NCBI GenBank assembly: GCA_014189435.1
Contig: CP050293.1
Location: 6,205,001 to 6,269,000, forward strand
Reading direction: 5' to 3'
Length of the DNA stretch: 64,000 bases
Source of the DNA: Mesorhizobium loti
GTDB taxonomy: Bacteria; Pseudomonadota; Alphaproteobacteria; Rhizobiales; Rhizobiaceae
Within the stretch, counting starts at the first letter, position 1; every line of letters begins with the position of its first letter. The notes beneath the pieces are model-generated. The model did not search any database. It saw nothing but the letters and a program-made list of their open reading frames with translations, and had not been told where the DNA came from. Shown here in pieces: positions 27,471 through 38,313 of the stretch. The translations under genes were made by a program, and so were the position numbers.

Positions 27471-27722
27471 GCTGATCCCCGTCGATTGAGCCCGGCGCGC
27501 CCACCCTCAACGTTGTAATTACAACCAACATCGCCGAAAGACGTGGTTCCCGGAAGCGACCTCCGACCGTTGCGGTTGTCCCCCAGGACCTTTGCAAGCG
27601 CAAGGTTGGACTAAAGTCCTAAGTGTGTGCTATATTAGCTTTGCATGAACGGCGCCACGACCGCCATCGCCGAACGGGAGACTGGTTTTCCCGATGCCGG
27701 ACGACGGCAGGCGCCGGACATC

Positions 27723-27756
27723 AAGTCACCTCCGCCGGGGGCGGCGGAGGTGACTT
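27723..27756 (-). terminator. Strong hairpin after the second Gly/Asn-rich gene
   Basis: AAGTCACCTCCGCC and its exact reverse complement, 14-bp stem, 6-base loop, 32 bases downstream of the stop at 27789. Its core is identical to the hairpin at 26882-26912, showing that gene and terminator were duplicated together. Confidence 0.75.
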
Positions 27757-27788
27757 GTGAAGCCGGGCCGCTACATGCTGGCCTTGCC

Positions 27789-28265
27789 TCACAGTGCCTC
27801 GAGGCGACTGAAATCGTCCGCCGTCGCCGGACGTTCGACGATCGTGCGCCCGAGGGCATCCTTCATCTCGAAACGACCGTTCTCGATCACTTCCGTGATG
27901 CCGTCGGGATGCTCGACCTCGATGTTGTTGCCGTCCACATCCACCTTGTCGCCGGTGGCTGCATTGACATGATGGCCGGTTCCGCCGTTGCCTGATCCGG
28001 AATTGTTGGCTCCGCCATTATTACCGGCGCCGTTGTTACCGCCACCGGGCCCGGAATTGCCGCTGTTTCCGCCGCCACTTCCACCGTTTCCACCACCACC
28101 ACCACCCCCGCCACCATTTCCGCCATCCTTGGCGTGCGCAGCTGCGGCAACGATGCCGGGAGCGGAGCCGTGGAAGGCGAGTTGACAGGGGGCGATGGCC
28201 AGCGCCAATGCCGATATCGCTCTCAAAGCCAGCCCCCGATAGCGGGCGGGGATCGATCCGCGCAT
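27789..28265 (-). CDS. Exported Gly/Asn-rich protein with conserved C-terminal motif
   Basis: 158 aa from the ATG at 28265, which has AGGAGGA upstream; ATGs at 28283 and 28319 would overlap or precede that site. A signal peptide (LALRAISALALAIAPC... to AAAAHA) is followed by about 60 residues of Gly/Asn/Ser (GGNGGSGGGNSGN type) and a compact C-terminal domain of about 45 residues (ATGDKVDVDGNNIEVEHPDG, then GRFEMKDALGRTIVER). I do not know a named family. The design, a flexible glycine tether plus a small folded end, suggests a cell-surface or matrix component. It is a tandem paralog of 26945..27470. Confidence 0.68.
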   Translation of the reverse strand: MRGSIPARYRGLALRAISALALAIAPCQLAFHGSAPGIVAAAAHAKDGGNGGGGGGGGGNGGSGGGNSGNSGPGGGNNGAGNNGGANNSGSGNGGTGHHVNAATGDKVDVDGNNIEVEHPDGITEVIENGRFEMKDALGRTIVERPATADDFSRLEAL

Positions 28266-28474
28266 CTCGGTCCTCCTCTTCATCAGGCCGATGCCGGGCG
28301 TTGGCAAGCCGCCGACCATTGCCGACCTGGCTGCCTTGGCATAAGGGGGCCTACGACCGATGCGGCGCCAACAGGGACCTTTGCTTGTCTAACCAGGGAC
28401 CTTGGTCCCCCGCGTTGCGCGACCGTGAAGGGTCGGCTGCCGAGATCGTGGAATGCGGTTGAAAGCGGTTTGGG

Positions 28475-28492
28475 ATGTCACGAAGATGTGAT
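28475..28492 (+). promoter_or_regulatory. Possible PHO box upstream of phoX
   Basis: ATGTCAC (28475-28481) and ATGTGAT (28486-28492) are repeats with the 11-bp spacing of PhoB sites (consensus CTGTCAT or CTGTCAC units). TATAAG at 28501-28506 stands at about the distance expected for a PhoB-dependent -10. The match to consensus is imperfect. Confidence 0.4.
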
Positions 28493-28560
28493 CGACCGGA
28501 TATAAGGGGTTAAACAGGCAACACGCTCCAGCCATCCCCAAAGCCAGAGGCAAGCCCCAA

Positions 28561-30564
28561 ATGACCGAACATCGCTTCCCCGACGCCCGATTCCGCACCA
28601 GCCTGCTCGAGGAAAACGACGGCCCGGCCACCAACCCCACCGACAACCGCACCATGGGCGAGATCATCGCCGCGCGGTTTTCGCGCCGTGGCTTCCTCAA
28701 GGGCTCGCTGGCCGTCTCGGCCATTGCCGCCACCGTCAGCCCGCTGGCGCTGATCAGCGCCGACGAGGCCCGGGCCGCCGAAAGTTCGGCCTTCGTGTTC
28801 GACGAGTTGGAGGCCGGCATCGACGACAAGCATCATGTCGCGCCGGGCTACGATGCCGATGTGCTGTTGCGCTGGGGCGACCCGCTGTTTGCCGATTCGC
28901 CGGACTTCGACCCAACGAAACAGTCGGCCGAAGCCCAGGCGAAACAATTCGGCTACAACAACGACTATGTCGGCTATCTGCCGATCGACGGTTCGGCCGA
29001 ACATGGCCTGCTGGTGGTCAACCACGAATACACCAACCCGCATCTGATGTTCCCGGGCATCGTGAAGATCGTCGAAAAGGACGGCAAGAAGTCGGCCGAA
29101 GTCGCGCCCCTGTCGAAGGAGCAGGTCGATGTCGAGATGGCGGCCCACGGCGGCACCATCGTCGAGATCCGCAAAGACGCTGGCAAATGGCAGGTGGTGC
29201 GCGACGGCAAGCTCAATCGCCGCATCACCTCCAACACCGAAATGGCGCTGTCCGGTCCGGTCGCCGGCCATGACCGCGTCAAGACCAATGCCGACCCGTC
29301 CGGCACCAAGGTTTTCGGCACGTTCAACAACTGCGCCGGCGGCGTTACGCCCTGGGGCACCTATGTGATGGCCGAGGAAAACATCCACGGCTATTTCTCC
29401 GGCGAACTGCCCGAGGGCCACAAGGAAGCCGCCAACTACAAGCGCCTCGGCATTCCCGAAGGCGCCTATGAATGGGCGGCGCATTACGACCGTTTCGACC
29501 TCGGCAAGGAGCCCAACGAGGCCAACCGCTTCGGCTGGATCGTCGAGGTCGACGTCAACGACCCGACCTCGACGCCGAGGAAGCGCACCGCCATGGGCCG
29601 CTTCAAGCATGAGGGCGCCGAATCGATCGTCGCCAAGGACGGCCGCGTCGTCTTCTATCTCGGCGACGACGAGCGCTTCGACTATGTCTACAAGTTCGTC
29701 ACCAAAGCCGCGTTCAATCCGAACGACCATGCCGCCAACAAGGACCTGCTCGACGACGGCACGCTGCATGTCGCCAGATTCGCCGAAGACGGCACGGTCG
29801 AATGGCTGCCGATTGTCTTCGGCCAGGGGCCGCTGACGGCTGAAAACGGCTTCGCTGGGCAGGCCGACGTGCTGATCGAGACGCGCCGCGCCGCCGACCT
29901 GCTCGGCGCCACCAAGATGGATCGCCCGGAAGACATCCAGCCCAATGGTGTCAACGGCAAGGTCTATGTCATGCTGACCAACAATTCGAAGCGCAAGGCC
30001 GACCAGGTCGACGCCGCCAACCCGCGCGCCGAAAACGCCTTCGGCCACATCATCGAGATATCGGAGGACGGCGGCGATTTCGCTGCCGCCAAGGGCAAGT
30101 GGGAAGTGCTGCTGAAATGCGGCGATCCCTCGGTGGCCGATGTCGGCGCCACCTTCTCGACGGCAACGACGGCCAATGGCTGGTTCGGCATGCCCGACAA
30201 TTGCGCGGTCGATTCGGCCGGTCGCCTGTGGGTCGCCACCGACGGACAGGGGCCGAAAGCCACCGGCCGCACCGACGGCCTGTGGGCGGTGGACACCGAA
30301 GGGTCGGCGCGGGCAACCTCGAAACTGTTCTTCCGCGTGCCGATCGGCGCCGAAATGTGCGGTCCGCTGTTCGCGCCCGATGACCAGACCGCCTTCGTCG
30401 CCGTCCAGCATCCGGGCGACGGCGGCGAGGACTGGGAGGCGTTCGGCCGCCCGTCCTACTATGAGGATCTGTCGACACGCTGGCCCGACTTCAAGCCCGA
30501 CATGCCGGTGCGGCCGTCGGTGGTCGCCATCACCAAACAGGGTGGCGGCAAGATCGCGGTCTGA
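28561..30564 (+). CDS. phoX: PhoX-family alkaline phosphatase (DUF839), Tat-exported
   Basis: 667 aa. A Tat signal is present within the first 65 residues (RFSRRGFLKGSLAVSAIAAT), so the enzyme should be folded with its metals in the cytoplasm and exported to the periplasm. The body matches the PhoX/DUF839 beta-propeller (VVNHEYTNPHLMFPG, NNCAGGVTPWGTYV, AENAFGHIIEI, MPDNCAVDSAGRLWVATDGQG). PhoX enzymes are Ca2+/Fe-dependent phosphomonoesterases induced by phosphate starvation, in line with the PHO-box-like sequence 70 bp upstream. It stands as a single gene. Confidence 0.9.
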   Translation: MTEHRFPDARFRTSLLEENDGPATNPTDNRTMGEIIAARFSRRGFLKGSLAVSAIAATVSPLALISADEARAAESSAFVFDELEAGIDDKHHVAPGYDADVLLRWGDPLFADSPDFDPTKQSAEAQAKQFGYNNDYVGYLPIDGSAEHGLLVVNHEYTNPHLMFPGIVKIVEKDGKKSAEVAPLSKEQVDVEMAAHGGTIVEIRKDAGKWQVVRDGKLNRRITSNTEMALSGPVAGHDRVKTNADPSGTKVFGTFNNCAGGVTPWGTYVMAEENIHGYFSGELPEGHKEAANYKRLGIPEGAYEWAAHYDRFDLGKEPNEANRFGWIVEVDVNDPTSTPRKRTAMGRFKHEGAESIVAKDGRVVFYLGDDERFDYVYKFVTKAAFNPNDHAANKDLLDDGTLHVARFAEDGTVEWLPIVFGQGPLTAENGFAGQADVLIETRRAADLLGATKMDRPEDIQPNGVNGKVYVMLTNNSKRKADQVDAANPRAENAFGHIIEISEDGGDFAAAKGKWEVLLKCGDPSVADVGATFSTATTANGWFGMPDNCAVDSAGRLWVATDGQGPKATGRTDGLWAVDTEGSARATSKLFFRVPIGAEMCGPLFAPDDQTAFVAVQHPGDGGEDWEAFGRPSYYEDLSTRWPDFKPDMPVRPSVVAITKQGGGKIAV

Positions 30565-30580
30565 TATCGGGCGCTGGCAG

Positions 30581-30690
30581 CGGAGCAGAATTCCGCACCG
30601 CTGCTACACTTTGAAGTCGCGGCATGGATCCTGGGGTCTGCGCCGCGTCGCTTCGCCCGTTGCTCCGCCCCCGGATGACGAAGCTATCGG
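30581..30690. repeat. Intergenic repeat with GGATCC-centred palindrome, copy 1
   Basis: About 110 bp, similar in the same orientation to 53744-53850 (shared blocks CGGAGCAGAA, CTTTGAAGTC, GGCATGGATCCT, GGGTCTGCGCCGCGTCGCT and GGATGACGAAGC). Confidence 0.7.
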
Positions 30691-30762
30691 TGAATCCATT
30701 CAAGCCTCGGGAAAGATTGGCAATTTGAACGTGGCGCCCTAGGTCTTTCTCAGGAGATCGCC

Positions 30763-30987
30763 ATGTCGAAGTCCGTCTATGACCGTGGCTTGCTCAAGCC
30801 AGCCGATATCGCCAAGCTGCAGCGCGTGTTCGACGAGGCCTGCCGGCGGCGCGAAGCGCATCCCGATTCCACCGGTGCGCGCGAAATCGCGCTTAACCTG
30901 CTCGCCCTGCACAATGCCGGCATGGTCGAAGAAGAGATGCTGATGGAAGCCGTCGGTTTCCGGCGACTCGAGCCGAAGTCAGCGTAA
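30763..30987 (+). CDS. Small conserved-looking hypothetical protein (74 aa)
   Basis: 74 aa, charged, predicted helical; no signal peptide or membrane segment. AGGAG lies 7 bases before the ATG. Codon use looks like the neighbours. I recognise no domain, although small acidic/basic proteins of this length are common in rhizobia. The 3' end overlaps the convergent flavoprotein gene by 9 bp. Function unknown. Confidence 0.7.
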   Translation: MSKSVYDRGLLKPADIAKLQRVFDEACRRREAHPDSTGAREIALNLLALHNAGMVEEEMLMEAVGFRRLEPKSA

Positions 30988-32175
30988 TGCACCGGATTGG
31001 TGGGAGACGTCGGCGGAGCCGGCGATCCGTTTGACGATCGCCTTCGCCAGGATGCCGGCATTGGCGAAGCAGCCGCGAATGCTTGGCCGCATGCCAGTGA
31101 ACCACAGGCCGGGCAATTTCGGATCGGCTTGCCCGCCATTGAACAGCGGAACGCCCTTGCCGTCGAGCACGCCAAGCTTGCCGACCATGGGCTCCAGCCC
31201 GGTGCGGTAGCCTGTCGCGGCAATGACGATGTCGGGATCGATCAGGCTGCCATTGGCCAGGATCACGCCGTCGCGGGTGAATTCCCGTATGGCCGGCACG
31301 ACGGTGATCTTGCCGGCCTTGATGGCGTCGACGGCACCGTCATCGGCGGCGATCGCGGTGTAGTCAGAGGTCAGGCGGCTGGCGCCGCCCTTGGGTGCGG
31401 GCGGCATGCCGAATTTGGTCAGGTCGCCGAAGACCAGGCGCTGCGTTGCCGCGATCGCCACATCGGCGACCCGCAACGGCAAGCGCGCCATGAACGGCGA
31501 AAGCCGGTGCACGGCGATCTTGCCGATGCGCTTTGGCAGGATGGCGGGGCCGCTGCGGGCCGACAGCCAGATGGCGGCCGTGCCTATGCCGGCCAGATGA
31601 TTGAGTGCGTCGAAGCCCGAATTGCCGGCGCCGACAACCAGCACTTTCTGGCCCGCATAGTCCTGCGCATCGCCGAAATCCGCCGAATGGATGATGCGGC
31701 CGCCGAAATCCGTCATGCCTTTCCATTCAGGAGTGAATGGCTGCCTGTCGCGGCCGGTGGCGATGACGACATTGCGGGCCAGGCGCGGTCCGGCGCTGGT
31801 CCGCAGCACCCAATGATCGCCCTTGAAGGCGACTTCTTCGACAGCGACGCCAAACTGCACCGGCAGCCGATTCTCATCCCTGAAATCATTCATGTGGCGG
31901 ATGACGACCATCCTTTGCGGAAAGGCGGGGGTGCCCGGGGGATAGGCGAGACCAGGCAGCGAAGAAAGATCTCGGTGGGTGTTGAGATGCAGCTGCTTGT
32001 GCCGCCTGTGCCAGGGCTCGGCCAGCCGGCTTTCCTTTTCCAGGATCGCCGTCGGCACGCCGGCGTTCATCAAGGCATGCGCGACGGCCAGTCCGGCAGC
32101 GCCGGCGCCAACGACGATCGCCGGCTCGACCGTTATCGGCAGGTCCGCAACCGATCTGATCGTCGTATCAGTCAT
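30979..32175 (-). CDS. Flavin-dependent monooxygenase / FAD-NAD(P)-binding oxidoreductase
   Basis: 398 aa. It has two Rossmann motifs: FAD-binding GAGAAG near residue 23 (VVGAGAAGLAVAHAL) and NADPH-binding GAGNSG around residue 178 (VLVVGAGNSGFDAL), plus the ATG motif ATGY near the end (VIAATGYRTGLEP). This is the layout of flavin-containing and Baeyer-Villiger-like monooxygenases, including plant YUCCA-type proteins. The exact FMO fingerprint (FxGxxxHxxxY) is replaced by GGRIIHSADFGD, a looser match. The substrate is unknown; single gene. Confidence 0.85.
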   Translation of the reverse strand: MTDTTIRSVADLPITVEPAIVVGAGAAGLAVAHALMNAGVPTAILEKESRLAEPWHRRHKQLHLNTHRDLSSLPGLAYPPGTPAFPQRMVVIRHMNDFRDENRLPVQFGVAVEEVAFKGDHWVLRTSAGPRLARNVVIATGRDRQPFTPEWKGMTDFGGRIIHSADFGDAQDYAGQKVLVVGAGNSGFDALNHLAGIGTAAIWLSARSGPAILPKRIGKIAVHRLSPFMARLPLRVADVAIAATQRLVFGDLTKFGMPPAPKGGASRLTSDYTAIAADDGAVDAIKAGKITVVPAIREFTRDGVILANGSLIDPDIVIAATGYRTGLEPMVGKLGVLDGKGVPLFNGGQADPKLPGLWFTGMRPSIRGCFANAGILAKAIVKRIAGSADVSHQSGALR

Positions 32176-32532
32176 TCACTCTTGAATCCCATTCGACCGC
32201 CCTGCCGCAAGGCTCGCATGACGCTGTAACCATTTGATCCCGCGCAGGACCCATCCCCGCAAACCGCTGCCGATTTTCGAGCCATACGATTTTCGAGCCA
32301 TACGCCGGGCCGCGGTTGCGCTCTATATGGCATATGCGCGATATCAACGGTAATCAGGTCGCGGCAATGTGATTGATTCGAGGCCCTGGGGGGCTGGCGG
32401 GTCTCTGTTATCCCCCACGCGCATGCCCGAAATCGGGTTCGATTTTCGCGGCCATGCGCAGAATCAAAGTGTTACAGCACCTTTGCGCGTCTTGGACGCG
32501 CGGCGTTGTAGGCGGCACGCGGAATCTCGACC
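32176..32532. other. 357-bp intergenic region with 16-bp tandem duplication
   Basis: Divergent interval between the monooxygenase and the DUF2156 gene. It contains a perfect tandem duplication (CGATTTTCGAGCCATA at 32271-32286 and 32287-32302). I see no gene. Promoters of both neighbours must lie here. Confidence 0.5.
32271..32302. repeat. Tandem duplication, 2 x 16 bp
   Basis: Two identical head-to-tail copies of CGATTTTCGAGCCATA. A length change here would alter spacing in the divergent promoter region. Confidence 0.85.
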
Positions 32533-33570
32533 ATGCCCTCCTTGCGGATCTATTTCGACAACATCCTTGAGGCCGCCGCGCCCAAGGTCGAGCGGCAGGC
32601 GCTGACCCATGTCGAACGACTGGCGCTTGTTCGCCGCCATGGCGACTTCTCGCTTGCCTACTCCACCGCCGTTCAAAACAAGCTTTCCTATTTCGGCGAT
32701 GCCGACGGCTACATCGCCTTCGGCACCAAGATGAAGCATCATTTCGCGCTCGGCGATCCGGTGGCGGCTCCAATGCTGCGGCCCGACTATATCAGACGCT
32801 TCGTCGAGACCGCCGGCAGCCCGTGGTTCGTGCAGATCGGCGAGGAAACCGCACGCGTGCTGGCCGGGCTCGGCTACAAGGTCAATCGTCTCGGCATCGA
32901 CACCCGTCTCAATCTGCCCGATCATGATTTTTCCGGAAAGCGCAACGAAACCGTGCGCTACTCCGAGCGCTGGCTGTTGAAGAAGGGCTTTTCGTTCGAA
33001 GAGGACAAGCGCACGATCCACCTCGACGAGATCGCCCGGCTCTCCGAGAACTGGCGCGGCGACCGCATCGTCAAGCGCTGGGAGATGGGCTTTCTCAACC
33101 GGCCGTTCGCAGATCAGCTCGGCACCGCCATGCGCCGTTTCGTGCTGCACGGCCCCTGGGGCGAGCTGGTCGCGCTACTCGACTTCGACCCGTTGTTTGC
33201 CGACGGCAAGGTCATCGGCTACACCACCGCCTTCAAGCGCAAGCACATCGATGCCTCGCCGCATGCCGAGATCGGCCTGACCAAATTCGCCGTCGACCGT
33301 TTTCGCGAAGAGGGCGTCTCGGTGGTCACGCTCGGCCTGTCGCCGCTCGTCGACATCGGGCCGAGCGGCTTTGCCGAAAGCGACTTCTGGCGCAACACCT
33401 TCCAGCGCGCCTATGACTCGCCCTGGGTCAACCGCCGCAGGTTCAACCTGCAGGGCCAGGCGGCGTTCAAACGCCGTTTCCACGGTGTCGAGGAGCCGGT
33501 CTACATCGCCTTCCGCGAGGGGACGTATGTCGAGATGCTTGGGTTGCTGCGGCTGGTCAAGGCAATTTGA
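32533..33570 (+). CDS. DUF2156 protein, MprF C-terminal-domain-like acyl/aminoacyl transferase
   Basis: 345 aa, soluble. The protein resembles the cytosolic domain of phosphatidylglycerol lysyl/alanyl transferases (MprF, LpiA), a tandem GNAT-type fold: KLSYFGDADGYIAFG and FALGDPVAA in the first half, LGLSPLVDIG and FNLQGQAAFKRRF in the second. The integral membrane flippase domain of full MprF is absent. Stand-alone DUF2156 proteins of this kind may transfer amino acids or acyl groups to lipids, but no substrate is shown here. Preceded by a divergent monooxygenase. Confidence 0.8.
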   Translation: MPSLRIYFDNILEAAAPKVERQALTHVERLALVRRHGDFSLAYSTAVQNKLSYFGDADGYIAFGTKMKHHFALGDPVAAPMLRPDYIRRFVETAGSPWFVQIGEETARVLAGLGYKVNRLGIDTRLNLPDHDFSGKRNETVRYSERWLLKKGFSFEEDKRTIHLDEIARLSENWRGDRIVKRWEMGFLNRPFADQLGTAMRRFVLHGPWGELVALLDFDPLFADGKVIGYTTAFKRKHIDASPHAEIGLTKFAVDRFREEGVSVVTLGLSPLVDIGPSGFAESDFWRNTFQRAYDSPWVNRRRFNLQGQAAFKRRFHGVEEPVYIAFREGTYVEMLGLLRLVKAI

Positions 33571-33589
33571 GGTCGGTCGCAGGACCTGG

Positions 33590-33820
33590 GTTCCTCGCCC
33601 CCGCGGATGCGGGGAGAGGTGGCCCGGCGTAGCCGGGACGGAGAGGGGGACGCCATTCGCGAAGCCAAAACACGGTGAGGACAGGGGCGCGAGGCTGGCC
33701 TCGACACGAAGCCATCGGGCGCTTTCAACAAGGACTTTCTCAGCCGCCGCGAAGGCCCCTCTCCGTCCCGGCTTTGCCGGGCCACCTCTCCCCACGTTGT
33801 GGGGCGAGGAACCCAAGTTT
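33590..33820. repeat. Large inverted repeat flanking a non-coding spacer
   Basis: The left arm (about 33594-33660) carries CCTCGCCCC, GGGGAGAGGTGGCCCGG and GGGACGGAGAGGG. The right arm (about 33760-33815) is its reverse complement, CCCCTCTCCGTCCCGGC to GGGGCGAGGAA. Different in sequence from the CTCCCCCAC family, but built the same way. Lies between two convergent genes. Confidence 0.75.
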
Positions 33821-33830
33821 TGCGAAGCCG

Positions 33831-35515
<1,685 letters not shown>

Positions 35516-35745
35516 GGATGAAAACGGCTGCTTGAAAGAGGTCCCCTGATATAGGCCGAATGTCGGTGCATGCAACCGCAAGTCAGCGCCGCTGCTGACA
35601 GTTCTCGACAGTCGTTCCGGCACGGCGCCACGCATGCGTCATATTGGCAGGGCGCTGCGGCGTTCCGCCTCGCGGCGGGACGCCGCTTTGACCGACCGGC
35701 GCGACAGGCCTATTCTTGGCTCATTAGCAGCAGCCGGAGCCCACC

Positions 35746-37107
35746 ATGGACCCGCTCATCCTCTCGCGCATGCAATTCGGCGCGAATATTTCGTTCCATA
35801 TATTGTTTCCGACGATCACCATTGCGCTGGGCTGGGTGCTGCTGTTCTTCAAGCTGCGCTATAACGCGACCAACGATTCCGCCTGGATGCGCGCCTATTT
35901 CACCTGGGTGAAGGTGTTCGCGCTGTCCTTCGCCATGGGCGTGGTCTCGGGCGTCACCATGAGCTTCCAGTTCGGCACCAACTGGCCGGGCTACATGGAA
36001 AAGGTCGGCAACATTGCCGGGCCGCTGCTGGCCTACGAGATCCTCACCGCCTTCTTCCTCGAAGCGGCCTTCCTCGGCATCATGCTGTTCGGTTTCCGCC
36101 GTGTCTCCAACCGCATCCACACGCTGGCGACGGTGCTGGTCGCCGGCGGCACCACCCTGTCGGCCTTCTGGATCATCGCGCTCAATTCCTGGATGCAGAC
36201 GCCGGCCGGCTTCGAGATCCGTGACGGCGTGGCGCACGCCGTCGACTGGTGGGCGATCGTCTTCAACCCGTCGATGCCTTACCGGCTGGTTCATATGCTG
36301 CTTGCCTCCGGGCTCACAGTATCCTTCCTGATATCAGGCCTGTCGGCGCTGCGTTATCTCAAGGGCGACCGCTCGGAATCGATGTGGAAGGCGCTGCGCA
36401 CCGGCGTCTTCACCGCGGCGGTCCTGATCCCGATCCAGATCTTTGCCGGCGACCAGCATGGCCTCAACACGCTGGAGCATCAGCCGCAGAAGATCGCCGC
36501 CATGGAAGCCAACTGGAACACCGGCCCCAACGTGCCGCTGGTCCTTTTTGCGCTCCCCGACGAGGCGGCCCGCGAAAACAAATTCGAGATCGCCATTCCA
36601 GACGGGGCCAGCCTGGTGCTGCGGCACAGCGCCAGCGGCGTGGTGCCGGGGCTGAACGACTATCCCGGCAACCACCCGCCGGTGTTCCCCGTGTTCTGGG
36701 GTTTCCGCATCATGGTCGGCACCGGCATATTGATGCTGCTCGTCTCGTGGTCGGCGGCTTTCTTCCTCAAGCGCCGGCACGGCCTGCCCAAGCCGCTCGC
36801 CCTGCTGATGGTGCCGATGGCGCTGTCGGGCTGGCTGGCGACGCTGGCCGGCTGGTACACCACCGAGATCGGCCGGCAGCCCTGGCTGGTGACGGGCGTG
36901 CTGAAAACCGCCGACGCGGTCGGCCCGGTGGCCGGCAGCCATGTCGCGCTGACGCTGGCCATCTACCTCATTCTCTATGTGCTTTTGCTGATCGCCTATC
37001 TCGGCGTGCTGGTGCACCTGGCGCTGAAGGCGGCGAAGGACGGCGATGCATCGCCGCTGCCGGGCGTGATGAAGACGGCCATGTCGCAACCGGCTGCGGG
37101 GGAGTAA
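35746..37107 (+). CDS. cydA: Cytochrome bd-type quinol oxidase subunit I (CioA/CydA)
   Basis: 453 aa, about nine transmembrane helices. Conserved ligands are visible: His18 (FGANISFHILFP), the His of MPYRLVHMLLAS for heme b558, and the GRQPW motif (TTEIGRQPWLVTG). The Q-loop is short, which is the layout of the cyanide-insensitive CIO branch. Oxidises quinol and reduces O2 to water without pumping protons directly. The gene for subunit II follows after 4 bp. There is no cydDC assembly pair nearby. No FNR-like site was seen upstream. Confidence 0.93.
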   Translation: MDPLILSRMQFGANISFHILFPTITIALGWVLLFFKLRYNATNDSAWMRAYFTWVKVFALSFAMGVVSGVTMSFQFGTNWPGYMEKVGNIAGPLLAYEILTAFFLEAAFLGIMLFGFRRVSNRIHTLATVLVAGGTTLSAFWIIALNSWMQTPAGFEIRDGVAHAVDWWAIVFNPSMPYRLVHMLLASGLTVSFLISGLSALRYLKGDRSESMWKALRTGVFTAAVLIPIQIFAGDQHGLNTLEHQPQKIAAMEANWNTGPNVPLVLFALPDEAARENKFEIAIPDGASLVLRHSASGVVPGLNDYPGNHPPVFPVFWGFRIMVGTGILMLLVSWSAAFFLKRRHGLPKPLALLMVPMALSGWLATLAGWYTTEIGRQPWLVTGVLKTADAVGPVAGSHVALTLAIYLILYVLLLIAYLGVLVHLALKAAKDGDASPLPGVMKTAMSQPAAGE

Positions 37108-37111
37108 GAAC

Positions 37112-38116
37112 ATGACTTTCGACTGGCCAACCGCGCTTCCCCTGATCTTCGCCGGCCTGATGGGCCTCGCCATCCTGATCTACGTCATTCTCGACGGTTT
37201 CGATCTCGGCATCGGCATCCTGTTCGCCGTCGCCGAAGATGCCGAACAGGACACGATGATTGCCGCGATCGGCCCGTTCTGGGACGCCAACGAAACCTGG
37301 CTGGTGCTGGCCGTCGGCCTGCTGCTGGTCGCCTTCCCGATGGCGCATGGCGTCATCCTGACCGCGCTCTACATTCCGGTCTTCGTGCTTTTGGTCGGGC
37401 TGATCCTGCGCGGCGTCGCCTTCGATTTCCGCGCCAAGGTGCCGACCGAGCGCAAGCACCGCTGGAACCGTATTTTCTTCCTCGGTTCGATCATCGCTTC
37501 GCTGGCACAGGGCTACATGCTGGGCGTCTATGTGTTGGGCCTCGATGTCGGCTTCGGAGGCATGGCATTCGGCGTGCTGGTGGCGTTCTGCCTTGCCGCC
37601 TCCTATGCGGCGATGGGTGCCGCCTGGGTCATCTACAAGACCGAGGGCGAGTTGCAGAAGAAGGCGGTGCGATGGCTGCGCACAGCGCTGGTGCTGACCG
37701 CGCTCGGCATGGCCGCGGTGTCGCTGGCGACGCCCTTCGCCAGCCCGCGCATCTTCGACAAATGGTTCGTCTGGCCCTCGATGCTCTATCTGTCGCCGCT
37801 GCCGATCCTGTCGGCGCTGCTGTTCGGCTGGCTGTGGCGGCAGACCTTCCACCTGCCGAAACCCAACGACCGCCATTCGCTGACGCCGTTCCTGACGCTC
37901 GCCACCATCTTCGCGCTCGGCTTTGCCGGTCTCGCCTGGTCGTTCTATCCGTTCGTGGTGCCGGATCGTTTGACCATCTGGCAAGCGGCCTCGGCACCGG
38001 AGAGCCTGGCCATCATCCTGGCCGGCACCGTGGTCGTGCTGCCGGTCATCATCTTCTATTCCTTCTATGCCTACCGGGTGTTTGGCGGGAAGGCGACGGA
38101 TTTGACGTATGATTGA
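37112..38116 (+). CDS. cydB: Cytochrome bd-type quinol oxidase subunit II (CioB/CydB)
   Basis: 334 aa, about eight or nine transmembrane helices. It begins with the family motif (LIYVILDGFDLGIGILFAV), then AIGPFWDANETWLVL and FDFRAKV. Makes the heme-stabilising partner of subunit I. Only 4 bp separate the genes, so they are co-transcribed. Confidence 0.93.
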   Translation: MTFDWPTALPLIFAGLMGLAILIYVILDGFDLGIGILFAVAEDAEQDTMIAAIGPFWDANETWLVLAVGLLLVAFPMAHGVILTALYIPVFVLLVGLILRGVAFDFRAKVPTERKHRWNRIFFLGSIIASLAQGYMLGVYVLGLDVGFGGMAFGVLVAFCLAASYAAMGAAWVIYKTEGELQKKAVRWLRTALVLTALGMAAVSLATPFASPRIFDKWFVWPSMLYLSPLPILSALLFGWLWRQTFHLPKPNDRHSLTPFLTLATIFALGFAGLAWSFYPFVVPDRLTIWQAASAPESLAIILAGTVVVLPVIIFYSFYAYRVFGGKATDLTYD

Positions 38117-38133
38117 GGGGGTTGGCGCGCGAG

Positions 38134-38292
38134 GCGCCCCCTCTGGCCTGCCGGCCATCTCCCCCTCAAGTGGGGAGATCGGCAGCTTCGCTGTCCCGCT
38201 CATCCTGCGGCGTTGACAATTGGCGAAGGCGGCGGAGTGCGTAATCTCCCCACTTGAGGGGGAGATGCCCGGCAGGGCAGAGGGGGGCGCCG
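38134..38292. repeat. Paired palindromic intergenic repeat, copy 2
   Basis: Inverted copies at about 38134-38185 and 38240-38292. Each carries the CTCCCCCTCAAG/CTTGAGGGGGAG hairpin and a conserved CCCCTCTGG/CCCTGCCGGGC-type core. Sits between convergent cydB and msrA. Confidence 0.8.
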
Positions 38293-38313
38293 CGCGCTGA
38301 CCCCTCTTTTGGC

